This document shows, one piece after another, positions 57,584 to 64,000 of a stretch of 64,000 nt of DNA (positions are counted from its first letter, which is position 1; each line of letters begins with the position of its first letter). A model generated the notes under the pieces. That model ran no database searches. It saw only the letters and a list, made by a program, of their open reading frames with translations, and was not told where the DNA came from. The position numbers were made by a program, and so were the translations under genes. The DNA is taken from assembly GCF_020551945.1 (NCBI RefSeq), contig NZ_JAJBZH010000006.1, positions 1-64,000 on the forward strand. The letters are read 5' to 3'. This stretch comes from Cellulosimicrobium marinum. GTDB lineage: Bacteria; Actinomycetota; Actinomycetes; Actinomycetales; Cellulomonadaceae.

Positions 57584-57943
57584 ATGGGAGCCAAGGACGC
57601 CGTCGGGCGGTACGGGGAGAAGGTGGCCGCGACCCACCTGGTCGAGGCTGGGTGGACGGTGCTCGAGCGGAACTGGCGCGGCACCGGCGGGGAGCTCGAC
57701 GTGGTCGCGCTCGACGGCGACGTGCTCGTCGCCGTCGAGGTGAAGACGCGGCGCGGGACCGGGTACGGCCACCCGGCCGAGGCGGTGACCGCGCGCAAGC
57801 TCGCCCGGCTGCGCCGGCTCACGGGGGAGTGGCTCGCCACGCACGACGTGCGCGCCGCGTCGGTCCGCGTCGACGTGCTGGCGGTCGTCGTGCCGCGCGC
57901 CGGGGCCGCCCGCGTCGAGCACCTGCGCGGGGTGAGCGCCTGA
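57584..57943 (+). CDS. yraN: YraN family endonuclease-like protein
   Basis: The 119-residue product has the restriction-endonuclease-like fold of the UPF0102/YraN family, with GELDVVALDGDVLVAVEVKTR at about residues 36-56 containing the E-x-D and ExK motif. The function is probably in DNA processing; it is next to yifB and dprA. GGAGG lies 7 nt before the ATG. Its stop overlaps the yifB start (TGATG). Confidence 0.9.
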   Translation: MGAKDAVGRYGEKVAATHLVEAGWTVLERNWRGTGGELDVVALDGDVLVAVEVKTRRGTGYGHPAEAVTARKLARLRRLTGEWLATHDVRAASVRVDVLAVVVPRAGAARVEHLRGVSA

Positions 57944-59475
57944 TGGGGCTCGGCACGACGCGGGCCGTCGCGCTCGTCGGTCTCACCGGCCACGTCGTCG
58001 AGGTCCAGGCGCACCTCGCCGCCTCCGTGCCGGGCTTCGTGCTCGTCGGGCTGCCCGACACCGCGCTGAGCGAGTCGCGCGACCGAGTGCGCGCCGCCGT
58101 CGGCTCGACCGGGCTGTCCTGGCCGCAGCGCAAGATCACGATCAACCTCTCCCCGGCGGCCCTGCCGAAGTCCGGCACGGGGTTCGACCTCGCGATCGCC
58201 GTGGCGATCCTCGCGGGCGCCGACGTCGTGCCGCGGTCCGCCGTCGAGAGGGTCGTGCACGTGGGCGAGCTCGCGCTCGACGGCCGGCTCCAGCCCGTGC
58301 GCGGCGTGCTGCCCGCGGTCGCCGCGGCCGTCGCCGCCGGGTACCCGGACGTCGTCGTCCCGGCAGCCGACGCCGCGGAGGCCCGGCTCGTCCCGGGCGC
58401 GCGGGTCACGGGCGCGGCGACGCTCGCGGACGTGGCGGCCCTGCACGGTGCCGACGTCGACGCCCCGCCGGTGGCACCGGTGGCGGCAGCGCGGACCACG
58501 TCGTCCGTACCGCGGACCGGGGACCTCCTGGACGTGCTCGGCCAGCAGGAGGCCCGGCACGCGCTCGAGGTCGCCGCCGCGGGCGGGCACCACCTCCTGC
58601 TCGTCGGGGCGCCCGGCGCGGGCAAGACGATGCTCGCCTCCCGCCTGCCCGGCATCCTGCCGGACCTCACGGAGGCGGAGGCGGTCGAGGTCACGTCGGT
58701 CCACAGCGTGGCCGGCGTGTTCGACCCGGGCGGCGGACTGGTCCGCCGCCCGCCCTACGAGGACCCGCACCACACGGCGACACCCGCGTCCATCGTCGGG
58801 GGCGGCAGCGGCCTGCCACGCCCGGGTGCCGCGTCCCGCGCGCACCGCGGGGTGCTCTTCCTCGACGAGGCCCCGGAGTTCGGCGCGCGGGTGCTGCAGA
58901 CGCTGCGGCAGCCGCTCGAGCACGGCGAGGTCGTGCTCCACCGCGCGGGCGGGACCGCACGGTACCCCGCCCGGTTCCAGCTCGTCCTCGCCGCCAACCC
59001 CTGCCCCTGCGGGCGCGCGGTCGGCAAGGGGCTCGACTGCTCGTGCAGCCTGGTGGCGCAGCGCCGGTACTTCACGCGCCTGTCCGGCCCTCTCCTGGAC
59101 CGGGTGGACGTGCAGGTCGAGGTACGGCCCGTCACGCGCGTCGAGCGCGCGACCGGCACGGCCCCGGAGTCGAGCGCGACCGTCGCCGAACGGGTCCGGG
59201 CGGCGCGCGCAGCGGCGGCCTCCCGGCTCGCGGGCACGGGATGGAGCACGAACGCCGAGGTGCCCGGCACCTGGTTGCGCGACCGTCTCGGTCCCGACCC
59301 GGGGCTGCTGCACGACGTCGACGCCGCGCTCGACCGGGGCACGCTGAGCCTGCGCGGTGCGGACCGTGTGCTCCGGCTCGCGTGGACCGTCGCCGACCTC
59401 GCGGGTCGTGCGGCACCGTCGCGGGCGGACGTCGGTCAGGGCCTCGCGCTGCGCACCCGGGGGCACCATGGCTGA
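57943..59475 (+). CDS. YifB/ComM family Mg-chelatase-like AAA ATPase
   Basis: The 510-residue protein has the N-terminal ChlI-like domain (VGLPDTALSESRDRVRAA at about residues 35-52; KITINLSPAALPKSG) and an AAA+ domain with Walker A GAPGAGKTM at about 222-230 and LFLDEAPEF (Walker B). It includes a Cys-rich stretch CPCGRAVGKGLDCSC that may bind zinc. ComM-type proteins help branch migration in natural transformation. It overlaps yraN by 1 nt and dprA by 8 nt. Confidence 0.93.
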   Translation: MGLGTTRAVALVGLTGHVVEVQAHLAASVPGFVLVGLPDTALSESRDRVRAAVGSTGLSWPQRKITINLSPAALPKSGTGFDLAIAVAILAGADVVPRSAVERVVHVGELALDGRLQPVRGVLPAVAAAVAAGYPDVVVPAADAAEARLVPGARVTGAATLADVAALHGADVDAPPVAPVAAARTTSSVPRTGDLLDVLGQQEARHALEVAAAGGHHLLLVGAPGAGKTMLASRLPGILPDLTEAEAVEVTSVHSVAGVFDPGGGLVRRPPYEDPHHTATPASIVGGGSGLPRPGAASRAHRGVLFLDEAPEFGARVLQTLRQPLEHGEVVLHRAGGTARYPARFQLVLAANPCPCGRAVGKGLDCSCSLVAQRRYFTRLSGPLLDRVDVQVEVRPVTRVERATGTAPESSATVAERVRAARAAAASRLAGTGWSTNAEVPGTWLRDRLGPDPGLLHDVDAALDRGTLSLRGADRVLRLAWTVADLAGRAAPSRADVGQGLALRTRGHHG

Positions 59476-60700
59476 GCGGACGACCCCGCACCCGCTGGTG
59501 TTCGACGTCGACGACCCGCGCCTGGCCCGTGCGGCATGGACCCGGCTCGCGGAACCGGGCGACGAGGTCGCCGGGGCCCTCGTCCGGGAGCTGGGCGCGC
59601 CCGCCGCTCTGCACTGGGTGGTCGAGGCAGCGCACGACCCGGCCCGTGCGCGGTCGGCGCTCGCGGCGGCGGCCCCGACGTCGGCGACCGGTGCGGCGCC
59701 CCGGCTCCTGCGGGCCCTGTCACGCTGGGCTCCACGGCTCGACGGTCTCGATCCGCGCCGGGAGCTGCGGGTGCTGGCGCGCGTCGGAGGAACCTTCGTC
59801 GTCCCGGGCGACCCGGGCTGGCCCGTGGCGGTCGACGACCTGGGCGTCGCGGCCCCGCTCGGGCTGTGGGTCCGGGGTCGCGCCGACCTCGCGGCGGCGT
59901 CGGCCCGGTCCGTCGCGGTGGTCGGGGCCCGGGCGTGCACGGACTACGGCCGGTACGTGACCGGGGAGATGGCGGCCGGGCTCGCCGACCGCGGGTTCGC
60001 GGTGGTGTCCGGCGGGGCGTACGGCGTCGACGCGGTCGCGCACCGCGGGGCGCTGGTCGGCGGCGGCGTCACCGTCGCCTTCCTGGCCGGAGGGGTGGAC
60101 CGCCTCTACCCCGCGGGCAACGCAGAGCTTCTCGCGGGTGTCGTCGACGCGGGCGGCGCCGTGGTCTCGGAGGTGCCGCCCGGATCGGTGCCGAGCCGTG
60201 TGCGCTTCCTGCTGCGCAACCGGCTCATCGCCGCGTTCGCCCGTGCGACGGTCGTCGTCGAGGCGGCCTGGCGGTCCGGATCCCTGAGCACGGCGGCCCG
60301 CGCCGCAGAGCTCTCGCGTCCCGTCGGCGCGGTCCCCGGGCCTGTGACCTCGGCGGCCTCCTCCGGGTGCCACCGCCTGCTGCGGGACGGCGCCGCGGTG
60401 TGCGTGACCGATGCAGCCGAGGTGGCGGAGCTCGCGGGGGTGCACGGCACGGACGTCGTGCCCGCCGCCGCGCGGGCCCACGAGGAGCGGCCGGCGCTCC
60501 ACGACGGCCTCGACGAGGTCGCGACCCGCGCCTGGGACGCCCTGCCGCTGCGCTCGGGGCGGCCCGTGGAGTCCGTGGCGCGTGCGGCGGGGCTCGCGGT
60601 GCCGGAGACGTTGGCGGCGCTCGGCGGGATGGAGGTGTCCGGGCTGGCCGAGCGCGTCGCCGGAGGGTGGCGTCGCGCGCGGGTGCCCGACGAGCGCTGA
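59468..60700 (+). CDS. dprA: DNA-processing protein DprA
   Basis: The 410-residue DprA/Smf protein loads RecA onto incoming single-stranded DNA. The Rossmann core has SVAVVGARACTDYGRYV at about residues 147-163, VVSGGAYGVDAVAHRGAL at about 179-196 and RFLLRNRLIAA near 250. An N-terminal helical domain and a C-terminal winged-helix-like domain (from about 340) complete it. The ATG lies 8 nt inside yifB. This cluster (yraN-yifB-dprA-xerC) is typical of Actinobacteria. Confidence 0.94.
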   Translation: MAERTTPHPLVFDVDDPRLARAAWTRLAEPGDEVAGALVRELGAPAALHWVVEAAHDPARARSALAAAAPTSATGAAPRLLRALSRWAPRLDGLDPRRELRVLARVGGTFVVPGDPGWPVAVDDLGVAAPLGLWVRGRADLAAASARSVAVVGARACTDYGRYVTGEMAAGLADRGFAVVSGGAYGVDAVAHRGALVGGGVTVAFLAGGVDRLYPAGNAELLAGVVDAGGAVVSEVPPGSVPSRVRFLLRNRLIAAFARATVVVEAAWRSGSLSTAARAAELSRPVGAVPGPVTSAASSGCHRLLRDGAAVCVTDAAEVAELAGVHGTDVVPAAARAHEERPALHDGLDEVATRAWDALPLRSGRPVESVARAAGLAVPETLAALGGMEVSGLAERVAGGWRRARVPDER

Positions 60701-60792
60701 CGCGCGCAGCCGGTCGGGGACGGTTGACCGCGCAGTGCCTGGCCTCGGGGAGCCTCCTGCCCGCGAGCCGGCTCGCGGGGCACACTGGCGTC

Positions 60793-61803
60793 GTGGACGA
60801 CGACGCGAGGGCTGCCGAGGAGAGGGTCGCCGAGGCGCACGCCGCGCAGACGAGGGCCGACGACGCCGGGGACGCGGCGACCGGTGCGTCCGAGCTTCCT
60901 GCGGCCCTCCGCACGGCCCTCGACGCGTTCGCGGAGGCGCTGCGGGTCGAGCGGGGGACGTCGGAGCACACGGTCCGGGCGTACCGGGGCGACGTCGAGG
61001 GCCTGCTGCGGCACGCGGCGCGCGACGGCGCGCGGTCGCTCGACGACGTCGACCTCGCCGTCCTGCGCGCCTGGCTGACCGCGATGGCGGAGCGCGACCT
61101 CGCACGAGCCACTCTCGCGCGCCGCGGGGCGGCGGCCCGTGCCTTCTTCGCCTGGGCTCGCACGACCGGGCGTGTCGCCGCCGACCCGGCCGTGCGGCTC
61201 GCGAGCCCGCGGGTCCCCCGGACCCTGCCGACGGTCCTCGCCGCGGACGCGGCCGCGCTCCTGCTCGACGGCGCACGCACGGCCGCCGAGGAGGGCGGAC
61301 CGGGGCCGCTGCGGGACTGGGCCGCCGCCGAGCTGATGTACGGGGCGGGGATCCGGGTCGGCGAGCTCGTCCGCGTCGACGTGGACGACGTGGACCTCGG
61401 GGACCGCACGCTCCGCGTGCTCGGCAAGGGCGACAAGGAGCGGGTCGTGCCGTTCGGCGTCCCCGCCGCGCGCGCCGTACGGGCCTGGCTGGACGGGGGA
61501 CGGCCCGCGCTCGCCACCGACCGGTCCGGAGCGGCCCTCCTGCTCGGCGACCGGGGTGGGCGCTGGGGACAGCGCCAGGCCCGGGACGCCGTCCACCGGC
61601 TGGCGGCCGCCGCGGGCGTCGACGACGTCGCGCCCCACGACCTGCGCCACAGCGCCGCGACGCACCTGCTGGCCGGCGGGTCGGACCTGCGCAGCGTCCA
61701 GGAGATCCTCGGGCACTCCTCGCTCGCGACCACCCAGCGCTACACGCACGTGACGGCCGAGAGGCTGCGCAGCTCGTTCGAGCAGGCCTTCCCCCGCGCG
61801 TGA
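60793..61803 (+). CDS. xerC: Tyrosine recombinase XerC-like
   Basis: The 336-residue integrase resolves chromosome dimers at dif. The catalytic residues are present: Arg188 (GIRVGE), Lys in LGKGDKERVV (about 213), His282 and Arg285 (HDLRH), His308 (GHSS) and Tyr317 (TQRYTH). An N-terminal acidic extension of about 35 residues precedes the SAM-like DNA-binding domain. The GTG is 6 nt after CACACT. Its location next to dprA supports XerC rather than a phage integrase. Confidence 0.9.
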   Translation: MDDDARAAEERVAEAHAAQTRADDAGDAATGASELPAALRTALDAFAEALRVERGTSEHTVRAYRGDVEGLLRHAARDGARSLDDVDLAVLRAWLTAMAERDLARATLARRGAAARAFFAWARTTGRVAADPAVRLASPRVPRTLPTVLAADAAALLLDGARTAAEEGGPGPLRDWAAAELMYGAGIRVGELVRVDVDDVDLGDRTLRVLGKGDKERVVPFGVPAARAVRAWLDGGRPALATDRSGAALLLGDRGGRWGQRQARDAVHRLAAAAGVDDVAPHDLRHSAATHLLAGGSDLRSVQEILGHSSLATTQRYTHVTAERLRSSFEQAFPRA

Positions 61804-61859
61804 GGCCGTCCCACCACCGACACCTGAGGCCGTCCGTCATCAACACGTGAAGCCGTGCC
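61801..61859. repeat. Three short direct repeats after xerC
   Basis: TGAGGCCGTCC (61801), TGAGGCCGTCC (61825) and TGAAGCCGTGCC (61848) are spaced 24 and 23 nt apart. The first overlaps the xerC stop codon. Confidence 0.5.
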
Positions 61860-61883
61860 GTCACGGGGCGCGGGACCCCGGCG

Positions 61884-62498
61884 TCACAGGGGGAGCAGGA
61901 CGATCGGCGGGCGGTCGCCGAGCAGGCCGAGCGGGTCGAGGTAGCGCTCGCCCCGCCGGACTCCCCAGTGGACGCACACCCCAGCGCAGTGCCCGCCGTG
62001 CGCCGAGGACGTCGGGGTGCCCGGCGGGGCCTGGACCGTGCCCACGGGGGCGCCGCGGTCCACACGCGTGCCCGGTCGGACCGTCCCGGTGACGGGTTCC
62101 AGCGAGGTGCGCAGCCCGCCGTCGTGCAGCACGACGACGACGTCGCGCCCGGCGACCGGCCCGGCGAAGGTCACCACCCCCGCGGCGGGGGAGCGCACCC
62201 GTTCCCCCGGCGCGGCGGCGAGGTCCACGCCGCGGTGCCCCGGGAGCCAGTCCTGCGCGGGTGCGTCGAAGGGCGCGACGACGCCGAGCGCCCCGGCGGG
62301 CCGGTCCAGCGGGGGGAGCCATGCGCCGTCGGGCGCCGCGGACCGGACGGTGACGGGCGGCTCCTGACGGGCGTCCGCGGGGTACGGCGCGCCGACGAGC
62401 AGGAGCAGCGCGAGGGTGAGCACGGCGGCGGCCGGTCGGCGTCCGTCGGCGCGGCGGGCGACGGCCTCGGGGGGCGCGGTGGGGAGCGGGGTGGGCAC
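61884..62498 (-). CDS. Secreted M23-family (LytM-like) peptidase
   Basis: The 204-residue protein has an N-terminal signal peptide (hydrophobic core AAAVLTLALLLLVGAPYPADA) and a LytM fold. HRGVDLAA at about residues 88-95 supplies the first metal ligands, while the usual HxH is replaced by CVHWG, with another Cys 4 residues earlier. Such proteins cut or bind peptidoglycan. The GTG start is 6 nt after CACGCT. It is divergent from rpsB across a 376-nt region. Confidence 0.85.
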   Translation of the reverse strand: MPTPLPTAPPEAVARRADGRRPAAAVLTLALLLLVGAPYPADARQEPPVTVRSAAPDGAWLPPLDRPAGALGVVAPFDAPAQDWLPGHRGVDLAAAPGERVRSPAAGVVTFAGPVAGRDVVVVLHDGGLRTSLEPVTGTVRPGTRVDRGAPVGTVQAPPGTPTSSAHGGHCAGVCVHWGVRRGERYLDPLGLLGDRPPIVLLPL

Positions 62499-62504
62499 CG
62501 CCCC

Positions 62505-62510
62505 AGCGTG
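62505..62510 (-). promoter_or_regulatory. -10 box of the M23 peptidase gene
   Basis: CACGCT on the reverse strand is 6 nt before the GTG at 62498, fitting a leaderless start. Confidence 0.45.
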
Positions 62511-62580
62511 CCGCGCACGGCGTGCGAGCGGGAGCCTCCGGGCGAATCTGTGGACGGCGCCGCGGGTGCGGGGCGTCGGG

Positions 62581-62874
62581 TAGACTTGTCGACGCGATCG
62601 GCACGACCGTGCGCCGCACCGGCTTCTCGCCGGGGCTGGCGCGGAACCGGCCGGTCGACTTCGCGCGTCATCCCCTGCCCGCCGGCCCTCCGACTCTCGG
62701 GCGGGCCGCACCCTCGTCGGTCCCTCTCGCCCCGCGCGAGCGGGCGTCGGTGCGGTGGCGCCAGGGGTGCGTACCGCCATGGTCCGCACCGACAACCGCA
62801 CGCGGCCCCGCAGGGGCCGCTCAGAGCGCGCGCGCACCGGGTGGATCCCGGGCCGCGCGGTGAAAGGACGTGTC
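62581..62874 (+). promoter_or_regulatory. Promoter and long leader of rpsB
   Basis: TAGACT (62581-62586) begins a leader of about 280 nt before the rpsB start. A GTCGAC at 62588-62593 and another about 70 nt downstream could pair and close a structured domain. The end has the AAAGGA ribosome binding site (62862-62867). Autogenous control by S2 is known in other bacteria and is plausible here. No protein-coding frame in the leader looked real. Confidence 0.5.
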
Positions 62875-63795
62875 ATGGCCGTCGTGACCATGCGCCAGCT
62901 CCTCGAGAGCGGTGTCCACTTCGGGCACCAGACCCGCCGCTGGAACCCGAAGATGAAGCGCTTCATCTTCACGGAGCGCAACGGCATCTACATCGTCGAC
63001 CTCCAGCAGTCGCTGTCCTACATCGACCGCGCCTACGAGTTCGTCAAGGAGACCGTCGCGCACGGCGGCTCCATCCTCTTCGTCGGCACGAAGAAGCAGG
63101 CCCAGGAGCCCGTGGCCGAGCAGGCCGCGCGCGTCGGGATGCCCTACGTGAACCACCGCTGGCTCGGTGGCATGCTCACCAACTTCACGACGGTCCACAA
63201 GCGTCTCCAGCGCCTCAAGGAGCTCGAGGAGATCGACTTCGACGACGTCGCCGGCTCGGGGCTCACCAAGAAGGAGCTCCTCGTGCTGCGCCGCGAGAAG
63301 GACAAGCTCGCCCGCACGCTCGGCGGCATCCGCGACATGGCGAAGGTCCCCTCCGCCGTGTGGATCGTCGACACGAACAAGGAGCACCTCGCGGTCGACG
63401 AGGCGCGCAAGCTCGGCATCCCGATCGTCGCGATCCTCGACACCAACTGCGACCCGGACGTCGTGGACTACAAGATCCCGGGCAACGACGACGCGATCCG
63501 CTCCGTCACGCTGCTCACGCGCGTGATCGCCGACGCCGTGGCCGAGGGCCTCATGCAGCGTCACTCGGGCCGCTCGGGCGCCGAGGCCGGTGCCGACGCG
63601 GACGCAGAGCCGCTCGCCGAGTGGGAGCGCGAGCTCCTCCAGGGCGCCGAGCAGCAGCTCGAGAGCCAGGAGCAGTCGGCCGAGGCCGCGCCGACGCAGG
63701 GTGCCGCCGGCGCCGAGGAGGCCGTCGCGCCGGGTGCCGACGCCGCTCCTGCGGTCGAGGCCGCCCCGCAGCCGGAGACCGACGAGGCCAAGTGA
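62875..63795 (+). CDS. rpsB: Small ribosomal subunit protein uS2
   Basis: The 306-residue product is S2, with [20 protein letters not shown] at about residues 6-25, the [13 protein letters not shown] segment, and [21 protein letters not shown] long acidic, Glu/Ala-rich C-terminal tail (from about 240) is typical of actinobacterial S2. The ribosome binding site AAAGGA is 7 nt before the ATG. tsf follows, separated by a strong hairpin. Confidence 0.96.
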   Translation: MAVVTMRQLLESGVHFGHQTRRWNPKMKRFIFTERNGIYIVDLQQSLSYIDRAYEFVKETVAHGGSILFVGTKKQAQEPVAEQAARVGMPYVNHRWLGGMLTNFTTVHKRLQRLKELEEIDFDDVAGSGLTKKELLVLRREKDKLARTLGGIRDMAKVPSAVWIVDTNKEHLAVDEARKLGIPIVAILDTNCDPDVVDYKIPGNDDAIRSVTLLTRVIADAVAEGLMQRHSGRSGAEAGADADAEPLAEWERELLQGAEQQLESQEQSAEAAPTQGAAGAEEAVAPGADAAPAVEAAPQPETDEAK

Positions 63796-63800
63796 CGTCC

Positions 63801-63836
63801 CCGGGTGCGCGGCGGCCGACGTCGCCGCGCACCCGG
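63801..63836 (+). terminator. Perfect hairpin between rpsB and tsf
   Basis: CCGGGTGCGCGGCG and CGCCGCGCACCCGG (14-bp arms, 63801-63814 and 63823-63836) close an 8-nt loop. Since tsf normally shares the operon, this is probably a partial terminator or attenuator. Confidence 0.65.
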
Positions 63837-63917
63837 TGACGCGCCGGGCCCTGCGCCCGGCGGACGTCCCGCGCACCACCCAGCACGTACCGTGACACCC
63901 CACGAGTGAGGATCACC

Positions 63918-64000
63918 ATGGCGAACTACACCGCCGCTGACATCAAGGCGCTGCGCGAGCGCACCGGCGCCGGCATGCTCGACGTCAAGAAGGCGCTCGA
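63918..64000 (+). CDS. tsf: Translation elongation factor Ts, 5' part
   Basis: The first 27 codons are visible and the window then ends. The sequence opens [20 protein letters not shown], the invariant N-terminus of EF-Ts, which recycles EF-Tu-GDP. GAGGA lies 6-7 nt before the ATG. The gene follows rpsB in the usual order. Confidence 0.93.
   Translation, partial: MANYTAADIKALRERTGAGMLDVKKAL

Noticed and set aside
60793-61803. Phage or island integrase
   Set aside because: The gene sits in the conserved dprA-adjacent position with no attachment-site repeats or cargo, which fits chromosomal XerC.

Overview
The window is a stretch of actinobacterial chromosome with very high G+C. Gene content and order (ileS-folC-DUF4233-ndk; smc-ftsY-amtB-glnB-glnD-ffh; rpsP-KH-rimM-trmD-rplS-lepB-rnhB-DUF2469-yraN-yifB-dprA-xerC; rpsB-tsf), the frequent GTG starts and the many leaderless genes point to the Micrococcales, probably a Cellulomonadaceae or Promicromonosporaceae relative. 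That placement is inferred from gene content, not from a database match. No rRNA, tRNA, transposase, prophage or CRISPR array was seen.

Layout. 0-17 kb: valS, then a mixed accessory region unusually rich in coenzyme F420 functions: an F420-dependent glucose-6-phosphate-dehydrogenase-like oxidoreductase coupled to cofE, a deazaflavin-dependent nitroreductase, a PPOX-class F420 enzyme, and a three-gene ABC importer resembling the proposed F420-0 transporter. Glyoxalase-like, AI-2E-like, glutathionyl-hydroquinone reductase, DNA glycosylase, phosphoesterase and AraC/NmrA/DUF1772 genes lie between them. 17-22 kb: a surface-glycan island with a GT61 enzyme, a GT29 (sialyltransferase-like)/GT4 fusion and a polysaccharide pyruvyl transferase. 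22-29 kb: an SDR, a membrane-anchored sulfite-oxidase-like molybdoenzyme, a leaderless leader peptide ending Cys-Cys in front of an orphan 67-residue protein, and a two-gene module of unknown function whose large protein carries a HELIH zinc-protease motif. 29-40 kb: T-box-controlled ileS with folC, then a dihydroxyacetone kinase/PTS operon (dhaKLM) and a TetR-MFS efflux pair sitting between folC and its usual partners DUF4233 and ndk. 40-64 kb: core housekeeping genes for chromosome segregation (smc), SRP (ftsY, ffh), nitrogen sensing (amtB-glnB-glnD), ribosome and RNA maturation, secretion, competence and recombination, and finally rpsB and the start of tsf.

How it fits together. The F420 genes look like a salvage-and-use set: take up F420-0, add glutamates with CofE, reduce with the FGD-like enzyme, spend in DDN/PPOX reductases. 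The nitrogen cluster has a GlnR-like operator array. The efflux regulator has two tandem palindromic operators over its own promoter. Many genes start 6-7 nt after a -10-like hexamer (xAnnnT), indicating widespread leaderless translation, and this rule helps to fix start codons. Terminators are mostly strong GC hairpins without U-tracts.
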